61,422 nucleotides of DNA from CAUTXO01 sp963542625 (GTDB taxonomy: Bacteria > Campylobacterota > Campylobacteria > Campylobacterales > SZUA-545), in assembly GCA_963542625.1 (NCBI GenBank), contig CAUTXO010000005.1:1-61422 (forward strand), read 5' to 3'. Shown piece by piece: positions 17,245 to 26,384 of the stretch (positions are counted from its first letter, which is position 1; the number at the start of each line of letters is the position of its first letter). Made by a program: the position numbers and the translations under genes. The notes under the pieces are model-generated. The model was not told where the DNA came from, searched no databases, and saw nothing but the letters and a program-made list of their open reading frames with translations.

Positions 17245-18141
17245 CTATTTTTTGAGTAGGTATTTTACTAAAGATTTTACGTTTTCTTCGTCGCGCCTGC
17301 TAGAAACGTAAGCTACGTAAAGCTTTCTGTTAAAGTTGCAACCTTTTATTTTGGCTGAATACAGCGAGTGCGATTTTAGCTCTTCTTCTATAACCCATTT
17401 GGAAATGAGCGAAACGACCTGCTTTTTCGTGCCCTTAGATCTTAGCACGGCGTTTTTAACGGCGGTTACGTTGTTGAATATGGTTTGCACGTCTTCAAAC
17501 AAATTGTTGCAATCAAGCCCCTTTGCTTCTAAGATCTCTTGCACGATTTTTCTTGTGTGGCTGTCTTCTTCGCGGTAGATCCAAGAGTAGTTGTTGAGCT
17601 CTTTTGCTGTAACAAAATCGGGCAATTTTTCGTTAGAGCACACGACGATTTCATCGTCAATCCATTCTTTGTAAGTGATGGAATCCAAAAACGACGGCTG
17701 TGAAATTAAAATAACGTCTAACCGCCTGTCTCTTAGCTTTTCTTCTAGTGAGCGGCATTTTTCAATCGTTATGTTGATGTCGTTGCTAAAGTTTTCTTTC
17801 ATCGCCGAGAGCATACCAGGCAAAATATACTCGCCGATTGTCATACACGCGCCTATTCTAAGCGGAAGTTTGTTGTCTATTATTCTCATCACTTCGCGCT
17901 CGGCGTTTTCTATGTATTTTCTAAGTTTTATAACGATTTTTTTAAATTCTTCGCCCTCTGGCGTTAGGATAATTCCGCTTTTTTTCCTGTCTATGATGCG
18001 TTTTTTTAGGTAATCTTCTAGGAGTTTGATTTGCTGTGTAACGGCGGGTTGCGATATGCCGAGTTTTTTAGAGGCTCTGGAAAAGCTCCTAGTTTCCACA
18101 ACCGTTAAAAACGTATTTAACTTAGCAAAATCTCTTAACAT
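17245..18141 (-). CDS. LysR-family transcriptional regulator
   Basis: The protein has an N-terminal winged helix-turn-helix with the LysR signature (FLTVVETRSFSRASKKLGIS, then QPAVTQQIKLLEDYL), followed by a periplasmic-binding-like effector domain. I place the start at the ATG at 18141 (298 residues), not the upstream ATG at 18169-18171, because a perfect TATAAT (18175-18170, minus strand) overlaps the latter and gives a leader of about 29 bases. The target is unknown: it runs with housekeeping genes in the same direction and not divergently from a clear target operon. Confidence 0.9.
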   Translation of the reverse strand: MLRDFAKLNTFLTVVETRSFSRASKKLGISQPAVTQQIKLLEDYLKKRIIDRKKSGIILTPEGEEFKKIVIKLRKYIENAEREVMRIIDNKLPLRIGACMTIGEYILPGMLSAMKENFSNDINITIEKCRSLEEKLRDRRLDVILISQPSFLDSITYKEWIDDEIVVCSNEKLPDFVTAKELNNYSWIYREEDSHTRKIVQEILEAKGLDCNNLFEDVQTIFNNVTAVKNAVLRSKGTKKQVVSLISKWVIEEELKSHSLYSAKIKGCNFNRKLYVAYVSSRRDEENVKSLVKYLLKK

Positions 18142-18169
18142 TGCTCTACTCTTTATTTTAATTTGCTCC

Positions 18170-18175
18170 ATTATA
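18170..18175 (-). promoter_or_regulatory. -10 box of the LysR-type gene
   Basis: On the minus strand TATAAT reads from 18175 to 18170, inside the 32 bp gap after cysS. It supports the start at 18141 and separate transcription of the regulator. Confidence 0.5.
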
Positions 18176-18203
18176 AACAGAAATTATAAAATATTACTTA
18201 ATA

Positions 18204-19601
18204 TCAAAACTTCTCCCATAAAACTTTCGTAGGCGTATCCATTATTTGCACGCCAAGATCGCGTAGCTTAGATCTTAGCTCATCGGCAAGTTTGAAGTCT
18301 TTTTTGCTCTTTGCTTCGGCGCGCTTTTTTATCAGATCTTCAATCTGAATTTTCAGCGCTTCATCAACGCCCCACTGGAAAAATTCGTAAGGGTCGCAAG
18401 ATCCAACGCCAAGCAGCGCAGAGACTAGCTCAATATTCGCGGCAATTTCGCGCATTAGGGGCTTATTTTTTGGCTCACGCTCTAAGGCATCGTTAGCGTT
18501 TTTTATCATCAGATCTAACGCGCTTAGCGCCACAGAAACGTTCAAATCGTCGCACAGCGCGCTTAGGAGCTCGTCCTTAAAGCCCGCATTTGGCGCGCTT
18601 GGCTCTTGGGCGTATGCGCGCATTTTTAGGCGGTAGAGTTTTTCTAGGCGCTTTGCGGCGGCGTCTAGATCTTGGGTGTTAAAGTTAAAGTCGTTGCGGT
18701 AGTAAGATGAGAGCAGGTAAAATCTAAGCACTTCGCCGTGGTAAAGCTTTAGCGCATCTTTTAAGAAAAAGCTATTGCCAAGCGATTTACTCATTTTCTC
18801 GCCGTCAATTTTCACAAAGCCGTTGTGTAGCCAAAAGGCGGCAAGCTCGCGCCCGTAAGCGCAGCGGCACTGGCTTGCTTCGTTTTCGTGGTGTGGGAAG
18901 AACAGATCTTGCCCTCCGCCGTGAATGTCGCACATAAACTCCCCGCCTGTGTCTAAATGCCGCTTAATCATCGCCGCGCATTCAAGATGCCAGCCGGGCC
19001 TACCCCTACCAAGATCCCACTTAAAAAAAACCGTCTCATCCGCCTTTGCACCTTTCCAAACGGCAAAGTCTCTCTCGTGCTTTTTCTCGCCGGCTTCCAC
19101 CCTAGATCTTGTGTCTTCTTGCGTTTTGCCAGATAGGCTACCGTAGCCTTTGTCTTTGGAAGTGTCTAAATAAACATCGCCGCTACTTGTTTTGTAAGCG
19201 CTTTGGTTTTGCAGCAGGCGTGCGGCTAGATCTTGCATAGCGTCTATGTTTTGCGTCGCGTGTGGGCTTAGATCCGGCGGCAGCACGTTTAGCGCCTTCA
19301 TATCGCGTTCGTATCGCTCCTTGTAAAAAAGTGTTAGATCTTGCAAACTTTGCCCCGTTTGCCGCGCCTTTTCGATGATTTTATCGTCAATATCGGTGAT
19401 GTTTCTTGCGTAACGCACGCTGTATCCCAGCGCGCCAAGCAAGCGGTAGAGCAAGTCAAAGCAAACCGCGCTTCTTGCGTGCCCTAAGTGAGCGTCGTCA
19501 TAAACCGTCGGCCCGCAAACATACATCGTAACAAATGGCGGATTTTGCGGCGCAAACGCGCGCTTTTGTTTGGAGCGGCTATCACTTAAAAAAAGTTGCA
19601 T
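18204..19601 (-). CDS. cysS: Cysteinyl-tRNA synthetase
   Basis: This 465-residue class I aminoacyl-tRNA synthetase charges tRNA-Cys. It has the zinc-site CGPTVYDDAHLGHAR with the HIGH-like motif HLGH (about residues 29-43), the second zinc ligands in HLECAAMIKRHL, GGGQDLFFPHHENE, and KMSKS (about residues 270-274). The length is normal. The start ATG follows without a gap on the stop of a 56-residue ORF, so the two are translationally coupled. Confidence 0.97.
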   Translation of the reverse strand: MQLFLSDSRSKQKRAFAPQNPPFVTMYVCGPTVYDDAHLGHARSAVCFDLLYRLLGALGYSVRYARNITDIDDKIIEKARQTGQSLQDLTLFYKERYERDMKALNVLPPDLSPHATQNIDAMQDLAARLLQNQSAYKTSSGDVYLDTSKDKGYGSLSGKTQEDTRSRVEAGEKKHERDFAVWKGAKADETVFFKWDLGRGRPGWHLECAAMIKRHLDTGGEFMCDIHGGGQDLFFPHHENEASQCRCAYGRELAAFWLHNGFVKIDGEKMSKSLGNSFFLKDALKLYHGEVLRFYLLSSYYRNDFNFNTQDLDAAAKRLEKLYRLKMRAYAQEPSAPNAGFKDELLSALCDDLNVSVALSALDLMIKNANDALEREPKNKPLMREIAANIELVSALLGVGSCDPYEFFQWGVDEALKIQIEDLIKKRAEAKSKKDFKLADELRSKLRDLGVQIMDTPTKVLWEKF

Positions 19602-19772
19602 TTAGGCTGAGGTCTCATCTCTTGTGTAGTTATTTATGCGGTTTAGCGCCGCCCAAAGCTCGTTCATCAGCTGTGCGCGCCGCGCGGGGTCTGGCTCTTG
19701 CGCGTTTATGTCGCTTATTAATTCTTGGATTGTCATAGATCCGTCTATAACTTTTTGAATTTTTTCTTCCAT
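19602..19772 (-). CDS. Small conserved-looking protein (56 residues) coupled to cysS
   Basis: This short ORF begins MEEKIQKVIDGSMTIQEL and ends RINNYTRDETSA. AAGGAT lies six bases before its ATG. Its stop codon directly abuts the cysS start codon, an arrangement hard to explain unless it is translated. It is predicted to be soluble, acidic and helical. I do not recognise the family. Confidence 0.6.
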   Translation of the reverse strand: MEEKIQKVIDGSMTIQELISDINAQEPDPARRAQLMNELWAALNRINNYTRDETSA

Positions 19773-19850
19773 AGCTCATCCTTTGGTAGTTTTGGTTTTT
19801 CTAGCAGATCTTATTCCAAACCGCGCTTGAGATCTAGCACCCCAAAAGCG

Positions 19851-21809
19851 CTAAAACAGCGTGCCGCCATCCTTTAGCCCGGCTTCTATTAAAAATTGCG
19901 ATGGTTTGTAGCTGATTTTTTTGTAGCTATCGCTTTTGGCATACGATAAAAACAGGCTTTGTTTGGCTCTAGTTACCGCCACGTAAAACAGCCGGCGCTC
20001 TTCTTCAAGGCTCCCGCCCATAGAAATTAGCTTTTTGTTCGGAAAGCGCGTATCCATAAGATCTATCACAAAAACTTCTTCAAATTCTAGCCCCTTTGAC
20101 GAATGCACCGTTAGCAAATTCACGCCGCTGCCCTCTGTCATCTCCCGCCCGCCTAAAATGAGCGCGTTTAAAAACCCAGAAAGGCTTTCATAATGCCCGG
20201 CTAGGCGCTTTAGAGTGTTGATTTTTACGTCTATTTTGCTAAGCGCGGTTTCGTATAGATCTTCGTCTAGCATATGGTTTTTCGTCGCCCGTGTGCGCGC
20301 TAGCTGCTCCCTTGCGCGCGTAAAAATCGGCGAGGCGCTCACAAGATCTAGCAAGGCTAGGAGATTCAGCCCCGCGCCACTTTTAAAAAGCACGTAAAGC
20401 TCGTTTAAAAATAGCGCTCCTTCTTCTTGCAAGCCCTTTAAATTAAGGACCGGATGCGTTGAAAACTCCGCTTCTATGCCGCTAAAGTGCGTCTCAAGGC
20501 TAAAAAGCAAATCATTTTTTTGCGGATCTAGTAGCGCTTGCCTAATGCCTTTTGGGTTTATTTGCAAAAGCCGCGAGTAGATCTCTTTAGATCTTGCCAC
20601 GCCGATAGTTTTTGCCAGCTCACAAACGCCAATAAATGCCAGCAGATCCTTAGAATTGACAAAAAGCGTCAGCAAATCAAGCACAAGGCGAATTTCACGC
20701 GCTTCAAAAAACGAATTGCCCCCGCGCCGCTTGCAGGCGATGCCGTATTGGCGCAGCATTGCTTCTATGCCATCGGCTGATGAGTTGTTTCTAAAAATGA
20801 CGGCGATTTGTTCGTGCTTAAACGCCGATTGCTTTATTTTTAGCGCGATTGTTTCGTATTGGCTAATTAGCTCGCCAAATTCAAGCAGCGTTGGCGCACT
20901 AGGCGCGTCTTGGCGCACGACGGATAGCTTTTTTGGGTAGATCCGCTCGTTATTTTCAATCACCCTGTTTGCAAGGCTTAGAATGGGGCTTGTGGAGCGG
21001 TAATTTTTCTCAAGCGTGAAAACCCGCGCGCCGGCGTAACGCTGTGTGAATGTAGAAATTATCTTAATTTGCGCGCCGTTAAAAGCGTAAATGCTTTGGT
21101 CGTAATCGCCCACGCAAAACAGCGACGGCGGATTAATGGCGCTAATTAGCCTATTTTGCAGCGGGTTTGTGTCTTGGTATTCATCAACAAGCACTTCCTT
21201 ATACGGTGCGGGCGTGCTTGAGAGTCTTTCAATCAAGAGCAAAAGTAAGTCGTTAAAAGAAACAAAGCCTAGATCTTGCTTGGTTTTTTCGTATTCAGCC
21301 AGCGCTTGCAAATAAAGCTCGGTATTTTGCGCGTGATCTTTATTCCTAGCTTCTAGCCAGTCGCCAAAGCTTTCGTCGCCGGTGTTTTGCCAAAGCTCGT
21401 AATAATCTAGGAGCGATTTAGCCAGCAGCATATTTTTTCCGCGCAAAAACGGCTCATACACGCTTTTAAAAAGCACCCTAAGCTCGTTTGGCGCTTTTAG
21501 CGTAACGCCATCGCCCAAGCTTTTTAGCCACTTATACGCCACTGAATGAAAGGTCCCGCTACGGATCTCGCCCGCCACGCCCGCGCCAAAGATCTTAGAA
21601 ACCCTTGAAATCATTTCTTGCGACGCTTTGTTGGTAAAAGTTAGCAGCAAGATCTGTTGCGGGAGCGCAAGCTTTGAATTTATGAGATGTGCTATGCGCG
21701 CAACGATTGTAGAAGTTTTACCCGTGCCCGCAGACGCGATAACTAGATTTGCGCCAAGCGGAGCTGTTGCGGCGGCTTTTTGTTCTTCATTCAAGTTGGA
21801 TAAGGGCAT
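19851..21809 (-). CDS. UvrD/PcrA/Rep-type superfamily 1 DNA helicase
   Basis: This 652-residue 3'-5' DNA helicase has all SF1A motifs in order: Q-motif LNEEQKAA; Walker A ASAGTGKTSTI (about residues 25-35); LTFTNKA; SGTFHS; VLVDEYQDTN (motif II); GDYDQSIYAFNGA (motif III); EKNYRS (IV); LLTVHSSKGLEF (V); and YVAVTRAKQ (VI). Helicobacters have a single UvrD/Rep-like enzyme of similar size. It is divergent from the Sel1 gene, with only 25 bp between start codons. Confidence 0.94.
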   Translation of the reverse strand: MPLSNLNEEQKAAATAPLGANLVIASAGTGKTSTIVARIAHLINSKLALPQQILLLTFTNKASQEMISRVSKIFGAGVAGEIRSGTFHSVAYKWLKSLGDGVTLKAPNELRVLFKSVYEPFLRGKNMLLAKSLLDYYELWQNTGDESFGDWLEARNKDHAQNTELYLQALAEYEKTKQDLGFVSFNDLLLLLIERLSSTPAPYKEVLVDEYQDTNPLQNRLISAINPPSLFCVGDYDQSIYAFNGAQIKIISTFTQRYAGARVFTLEKNYRSTSPILSLANRVIENNERIYPKKLSVVRQDAPSAPTLLEFGELISQYETIALKIKQSAFKHEQIAVIFRNNSSADGIEAMLRQYGIACKRRGGNSFFEAREIRLVLDLLTLFVNSKDLLAFIGVCELAKTIGVARSKEIYSRLLQINPKGIRQALLDPQKNDLLFSLETHFSGIEAEFSTHPVLNLKGLQEEGALFLNELYVLFKSGAGLNLLALLDLVSASPIFTRAREQLARTRATKNHMLDEDLYETALSKIDVKINTLKRLAGHYESLSGFLNALILGGREMTEGSGVNLLTVHSSKGLEFEEVFVIDLMDTRFPNKKLISMGGSLEEERRLFYVAVTRAKQSLFLSYAKSDSYKKISYKPSQFLIEAGLKDGGTLF

Positions 21810-21834
21810 AATTCAATACTTTTTTAGGATTAGA

Positions 21835-22293
21835 ATGCGAATTTTATCTTTTTTATTTTTAGCGTTTTTTCTTGGTGGGCTTTGGGCAAACGATATAGAA
21901 GAAGGGCTCGTGCAGCTAGCAGGCGGCAAGGACGCGCAGGCTTACAAGACGTTTTCTAAGATCTTTGAGCGCAGCGGCGACCCAAAGGCGCTTTTTTATA
22001 TGGGCTACCTTAATATGAATCTGCTAAATAATTACCCGCTAGGGCTCTCTCAAGTGCGCCAAGCGGCAAATATGGGCTACCCAGAGGCGCTGACTCAAAT
22101 TGGCTTTTTGTATTTTAAGGCGGGTAGATACAGGGGGGCCTTGGGCTGGTTGCAACGCGCAGCAAAGCTTAAGCACCCAAAGGCTATGTATATGATTGGC
22201 TATATGTATGAGCACGGGCTTGGCGTTACGCAAGATAGCGTTATGGCTAGGCGATGGTATTCCAAAGCCGGATCTGCGCCAGAGAGAAGCTAA
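21835..22293 (+). CDS. Sel1-like repeat protein, secreted
   Basis: The start is the ATG at 21835, giving 152 residues with signal peptide MRILSFLFLAFFLGGLWA. The longer open frame upstream lies inside the helicase gene. Sel1-like repeats follow: PKALFYMGYLNMNLLNNYPL; then PEALTQIGFLYFKAGRYRGA; then PKAMYMIGYMYEHGLGVTQD. The repeats are alpha-helical, TPR-like protein-binding modules, and export suggests a periplasmic role. Unlike Hcp proteins it has no paired cysteines in the repeats. Confidence 0.8.
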   Translation: MRILSFLFLAFFLGGLWANDIEEGLVQLAGGKDAQAYKTFSKIFERSGDPKALFYMGYLNMNLLNNYPLGLSQVRQAANMGYPEALTQIGFLYFKAGRYRGALGWLQRAAKLKHPKAMYMIGYMYEHGLGVTQDSVMARRWYSKAGSAPERS

Positions 22294-22435
22294 ATGACCG
22301 GTGTGCAATGTTTTATGGGTTTAGATCTTTACTAACGGCTTGAGCGGTTTTCGATTTTATATTGCATAAAAAAGCACGGATGGTGTTTGGTTGCTTGTTA
22401 TTTTGCAAGAGCGCGTGTGCTGTTTGCGTTTTTAC
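22294..22435. other. Convergent gap between the Sel1 gene and the repeat-protein gene
   Basis: 142 bp with a single AGATCTTT and an AT-rich middle (TTTTATATTGCATAAAAAAG). No terminator hairpin is evident and there is no ORF. Confidence 0.4.
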
Positions 22436-23170
22436 TTAGCCTTTGGCGGTGGTGGCGTTTAGGGCTACAAAGCTGTTAATTAGCGCGTTGTCCTTGCTTG
22501 ATGAGTATAAATCCCCGTCTTGCTCGTAATCTTTGAGCCATTCTTGTTGCGTTTTTACCGGGCGGCGCGGCGGCGGCTGTGTGGGCGCGGCGTTTGGATC
22601 TTTAGGGCTTGCGTGCAGCATAATTTGCTCAAGCGCAATTTGGTTTGTAGCTGAGCCAAAGGGGCTAATGCGATACACGTCGCGCCACTGTTCATAGGTT
22701 TTGCTCTTTTCGCGCATTTTGGCAAGCGCAATGTCCTTGAGCTTAAAGCCGTAGGGGCAGAGTTTATAAACTTCTATCCAGTCGTTTAGATCTTTAGAAT
22801 TTTCCCTGACCTTCTTGACGCTTAGGATCTTGATGAAATCGTCTTTTTCCGTTTGGTAAAGCTCAATCCAGCGCTTGTTCGTCGATGACGATTTTTCGAG
22901 CATTTGGCTAGCTAGATCTTTGGAGTCGTCCTTTTCGCCACTCATATGGTAGATCTCAAGCCATTCTTCCATCGTCTTGAGCTTTGCAAAAAAAATGGCG
23001 CAGATTTGCTTTCTTCTTTTTGGGTGGTTGTTGTATATATGAAGCGCGATTTCGCTCGTTAGTTTTTCCGGAGACTCGGCGATCTCGTTTAAAATAGAAG
23101 CAACATCGACGGCTAGGCGTTCTTTTAGTTTTTCTTGCCGCTCTTTTGCTGATTCATAAAATAATGCCAT
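22436..23170 (-). CDS. Helical repeat protein of unknown function
   Basis: The 244-residue, charged, soluble protein has no signal peptide. Residues about 65-180 contain at least four tandem units of about 34-38 residues with a W-x-x-[IV/L]-Y core: EEWLEIYHMS, KRWIELYQTE, NDWIEVYKLCP and EQWRDVYRISP. The helical linkers in between look alike (SKDLASQML, SKDLN, LKDIALAKMREKSKTY). A fifth partial unit, EWLKDYEQ, follows a proline-rich linker (TQPPPRRPVK). This is a repeat solenoid of a type I cannot name. It has no operon partner. Confidence 0.75.
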   Translation of the reverse strand: MALFYESAKERQEKLKERLAVDVASILNEIAESPEKLTSEIALHIYNNHPKRRKQICAIFFAKLKTMEEWLEIYHMSGEKDDSKDLASQMLEKSSSTNKRWIELYQTEKDDFIKILSVKKVRENSKDLNDWIEVYKLCPYGFKLKDIALAKMREKSKTYEQWRDVYRISPFGSATNQIALEQIMLHASPKDPNAAPTQPPPRRPVKTQQEWLKDYEQDGDLYSSSKDNALINSFVALNATTAKG

Positions 23171-23223
23171 CGCTTCGCTTCGTAAAAGATAGCAGCAAAA
23201 TCGTTTTTAGAGAGAAAAAGTTT

Positions 23224-23252
23224 AAAAAACAAGCCCCGAAGGGCTTGCGGAT
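23224..23252 (-). terminator. Rho-independent terminator of the YceI-like gene
   Basis: On the minus strand CAAGCCC-TTCG-GGGCTTG is followed directly by TTTTTT. It has a perfect 7 bp GC-rich stem, a stable tetraloop and a U-tract. The hairpin overlaps the last codons/stop region of the gene ending at 23253. Confidence 0.85.
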
Positions 23253-23801
23253 TTATTTTTTAACGGGTAGGTCAAATTCGATTTTAAATTCAGACCAAGT
23301 TTTTCCAGAGTGTAAGCCCTTGCACTTTGTGCTAAACGCGTCAAATGGCTTTTGCATATTGAAGTCAAGAATGTCAATATCCGCCATTGCTTTAAGCACG
23401 CCACCGGCTACTTGGTAGTTCATTTTTACCATCTTTTTAACCTTGTTAAAGCTAATTTCCATATCCAAGGTGCCTTTTTTGTCATCGCCGGCAGCTTTTT
23501 TCACAACAGCCATAATCTCTTTATCTTCCGCAAGTTGGAAAAGAGTTGATGAAATGTTGTTGTTACGTAGAGGCATTTTTGTTTCAATGCTCATAGTGTC
23601 GATTTTTGCGCTTAGGCTTTGCAAAAATTTAGCGAAGTTCGCGTCCGCTTTTGACATAAATGTAACTTTTTTGAAAGTTCCATCGACGGGTGTTTTAGCC
23701 GCTGTTTTGTAGCCGGTGATCTTTATGCTTGGCTCGCCTGAAGCGGAGTAGCCAAAAACAGAAACCGCTAAAACGGCTAGTGCTAACACAACTTTTTTCA
23801 T
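23253..23801 (-). CDS. YceI-like periplasmic protein
   Basis: The 182-residue protein has signal peptide MKKVVLALAVLAVSVFGYSA. The mature part resembles YceI-type lipocalin-fold proteins: GTFKKVTFMSKADANF, then IDTMSIETKMPLRNNNIS, then MEISFNKVKK, with a C-terminal strand FKIEFDLPVKK. YceI proteins bind polyisoprenoid lipids in the periplasm. The match is by pattern only, so the family call is moderate. The gene has its own promoter and terminator and is a monocistronic unit. Confidence 0.7.
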   Translation of the reverse strand: MKKVVLALAVLAVSVFGYSASGEPSIKITGYKTAAKTPVDGTFKKVTFMSKADANFAKFLQSLSAKIDTMSIETKMPLRNNNISSTLFQLAEDKEIMAVVKKAAGDDKKGTLDMEISFNKVKKMVKMNYQVAGGVLKAMADIDILDFNMQKPFDAFSTKCKGLHSGKTWSEFKIEFDLPVKK

Positions 23802-23830
23802 TGTAAGTCCTTTTAGTAAAAAATTTCCGC

Positions 23831-23836
23831 ATTATA
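23831..23836 (-). promoter_or_regulatory. -10 box of the YceI-like gene
   Basis: A perfect TATAAT on the minus strand (23836 to 23831) lies 30 bases before the ATG. AAAGGA lies about 10 bases before the start. Confidence 0.65.
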
Positions 23837-23845
23837 CTATTTAAA

Positions 23846-24349
23846 TTATTTTGACTGATTTTGGTAGAAAACATCAACGCCTAGATCCGGCCCGCTTGCC
23901 GCGCCTCTTGCTAGCTTATCCACGCGCTCGTTTTCGCGCTGATTATTGTGCCCCTTGACCCAAAAAAACTCCATATCCGCGCTTAGGAGATCTAGCAGGT
24001 GCGCCCACAGATCCGCGTTGCTAGCGGGTTTTTTGTCCGCCTTTTTCCATCCGCGCCTTTGCCACGCCGCCGCCCAGCCTTTATTTATGGCGTCTATGAC
24101 GTAACGTGAATCGCTAAAAATCGCCATTGGCGTTGGGATCTTGACCGCTTCTATCGCCAAAATAATCGCTAAAAGCTCCATTCTGTTGTTCGTCGTGAGC
24201 TTAAAGCCTTGCGAGATCTCGCGCTCGTAAATGCGCCCGTTTTTTTTGAATAGCAGCAAGACGCCAACGCCGCCCGCACCTGGATTGTTAAGGCAAGATC
24301 CGTCTGTAAAACAAACTATTTTGCCTTTGTTTAAGAGCTCGTCTATCAT
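23846..24349 (-). CDS. rnhA: Ribonuclease HI
   Basis: RNase HI removes the RNA strand of RNA-DNA hybrids. I choose the ATG at 24349 (167 residues); an in-frame GTG eight codons upstream is possible. Catalytic residues are in place: CFTDGSCLNNPG (Asp), NNRMELLAI (Glu), IFSDSRYV (Asp) and ENERVDKLARGAA (Asp). The basic handle region WQRRGWKKADKKP is present. It is the last gene of the uvrB-side minus-strand run. Confidence 0.95.
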   Translation of the reverse strand: MIDELLNKGKIVCFTDGSCLNNPGAGGVGVLLLFKKNGRIYEREISQGFKLTTNNRMELLAIILAIEAVKIPTPMAIFSDSRYVIDAINKGWAAAWQRRGWKKADKKPASNADLWAHLLDLLSADMEFFWVKGHNNQRENERVDKLARGAASGPDLGVDVFYQNQSK

Positions 24350-24413
24350 CCGCGCCCCGCTTGGATCTGACACTCTCGCGCGAGTTTTTTAGCAAGTTTA
24401 GATTGCCAGCACA

Positions 24414-26372
24414 TCAAAGCTTCCTAAGCTTTGCAATCTCATCGCGCAGTCTGGCGGCTTCTTCAAACTCAAGCGCCTTGGCGGCTTCGTGCATTTTTTT
24501 GCTTAACGCCGCAATCATCTCTTTTTTTGCCATCGCGGGCATTTTTTGCGTGTCTTTTGGCGTGCTCGCGCTTTCTTGCTTTAGGCTCTCGTCTAGCTTT
24601 CTTTGCACAGATCTTGGCGTAATGCCGTGCCTAGCGTTAAAATCGGCTTGTTTTTTGCGGCGGGCGTTGCTTGTGTCAATCGCGGCTTTTAGCGAGCCCG
24701 TCATCACATCGGCAAAGATTAGAACACGCCCGTTGATGTTACGCGCGGCGCGGCCCATCGTTTGGATTAGCGCGGTTTGGCTACGCAAAAAGCCTTCTTT
24801 GTCCGCGTCTAGGATTGCTACAAGGCTCACTTCTGGTAGATCCAAGCCCTCGCGCAGAAGGTTTATGCCAATTAGCATATCAAATTGCCCGCTGCGGAAG
24901 TCGCGGATAATCTCGTTGCGCTCGATTGCGTCGATTTCTGAGTGCATATAGCGCACCTTTAGCCCCAAAGAAAGGTAGTATTTTTGCAGCGCCTCGCTCA
25001 TTTTTTTCGTGAGCGTGGTAACTAGGACGCGCTCGTTTTTGGCGATGACCTTTTTTGCTTCGTCGTAAAGCACTTCGACCTGATTTTTAATAGGAAACAC
25101 GTCTATGAGCGGATCTAATAGCCCCGTTGGGCGCACGATCTGTTCGGCAATGACGCCGCTACTCTCCATTTCAAACTCGCCGGGCGTGGCTGAAACAAAC
25201 AAAAATTTATCGTTTGTCTCCAAAAACTCATCGATTTTAAGCGGCCTGTTATCGAGCGCACTAGGCAGCCTAAAGCCGTATTCCACCAGCGTTTCTTTTC
25301 TGGATCTATCCCCCGCAAACATACCGCGAAACTGCGGCAGTGAAACGTGGCTTTCATCAACGATGATTAAAAAATTTTCATTCGTTATTTTGAAGTAATC
25401 AAGCAGGCTGTAAGGCGTCTCGCCCGGTTTTTTGCCCGACAAAAAGCGCGAGTAATTTTCTATGCCCTTGCAAGATCCGGTGGTTTTAATCATCTCAAGG
25501 TCAAACTCCACGCGCTGTTTTAGCCGCTGCGCCTCCACAATTTTGCCCGCGCTCTCAAAAAACGCCAGCCGCTCGTTTAGTTCAGCTTCAATCTCCTTGC
25601 ACGCGCGCTTTAGCACGCCCTCACTCACGATGAAGTTGCTCGCGGCGTGGATTATTAGATCTTGTCTAGTTTCAAGCTTTTCATTCGTGAGCGGGTCAAA
25701 GCTTGTAATGCTCTCTATTTCATCGCCAAAAAACTCGATTTTATACGCAAGATCTTCCATATAAGCGGGGAAAACGTCTATGCTCTCGCCGTTAAAGCGA
25801 ATGCAGCGGCGGTCGAAAAACTTGTCGTTGCGCTCGTAGCCCATCTCCACAAGCCGCAGCAGCAGCGCGCGCTGGTTGAGCTCCTCGCCAACTCTTACGC
25901 GCAAGACCATTTTTTGAAACTCAAGCGGGTTGCCAAGCCCGTAATTTGCGGAGACGCTTGCGATGACTATCGTATCCTTGAAATTCAGCAAGCTTGCCGT
26001 GGCGCTAAGGCGCAGGCGCTCAAGGTCGTCGTTAATGGCGCTGTCTTTTTCGATGAATAGATCTTGGCGCGGAATGTAGGCCTCTGGCTGATAATAATCG
26101 TAATACGAGATGAAATACTCCACGTGATTGTGCGGGAAAAAGCCCTTAAATTCGTGGTAGAGTTGCGCGGCGAGCGTTTTGTTGTGCGTCATAATGATGG
26201 TTGGGATCTGCAGGGCTTGAATGATGTTTGCCATCGTGAATGTTTTGCCGCTGCCCGTTACGCCAAGGAGCGTTTGGTATTTGTTGCCGCTTGCGATTGA
26301 CGCAGTGAGCTCTTTTATGCAACTTGGCTGATCCCCAGCGGGAGCGTAGGAGGCGTTTAGTTGGAAGTTCAT
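24414..26372 (-). CDS. uvrB: Excinuclease ABC subunit B
   Basis: This is the damage-verification helicase of nucleotide excision repair. The 652-residue product has Walker A GVTGSGKTFTMAN (about residues 38-50), the beta-hairpin region YYDYYQPEAYIP, the DESH box, SATPGEFE, DLPEVSLVAILDADKEGFLRS and QTMGRAARN. The C-terminal UVR domain (EAAKALEFEEAARLRDEI) contacts UvrC. The gap to rnhA is 64 bp and the gap to wlbB is 12 bp. Confidence 0.98.
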   Translation of the reverse strand: MNFQLNASYAPAGDQPSCIKELTASIASGNKYQTLLGVTGSGKTFTMANIIQALQIPTIIMTHNKTLAAQLYHEFKGFFPHNHVEYFISYYDYYQPEAYIPRQDLFIEKDSAINDDLERLRLSATASLLNFKDTIVIASVSANYGLGNPLEFQKMVLRVRVGEELNQRALLLRLVEMGYERNDKFFDRRCIRFNGESIDVFPAYMEDLAYKIEFFGDEIESITSFDPLTNEKLETRQDLIIHAASNFIVSEGVLKRACKEIEAELNERLAFFESAGKIVEAQRLKQRVEFDLEMIKTTGSCKGIENYSRFLSGKKPGETPYSLLDYFKITNENFLIIVDESHVSLPQFRGMFAGDRSRKETLVEYGFRLPSALDNRPLKIDEFLETNDKFLFVSATPGEFEMESSGVIAEQIVRPTGLLDPLIDVFPIKNQVEVLYDEAKKVIAKNERVLVTTLTKKMSEALQKYYLSLGLKVRYMHSEIDAIERNEIIRDFRSGQFDMLIGINLLREGLDLPEVSLVAILDADKEGFLRSQTALIQTMGRAARNINGRVLIFADVMTGSLKAAIDTSNARRKKQADFNARHGITPRSVQRKLDESLKQESASTPKDTQKMPAMAKKEMIAALSKKMHEAAKALEFEEAARLRDEIAKLRKL

Positions 26373-26384
26373 TGGGGAATTATA

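Noticed and set aside
21628..21834. N-terminal extension of the Sel1-protein frame
   Set aside because: It lies inside the helicase gene on the other strand. The ATG at 21835 starts a clear signal peptide.
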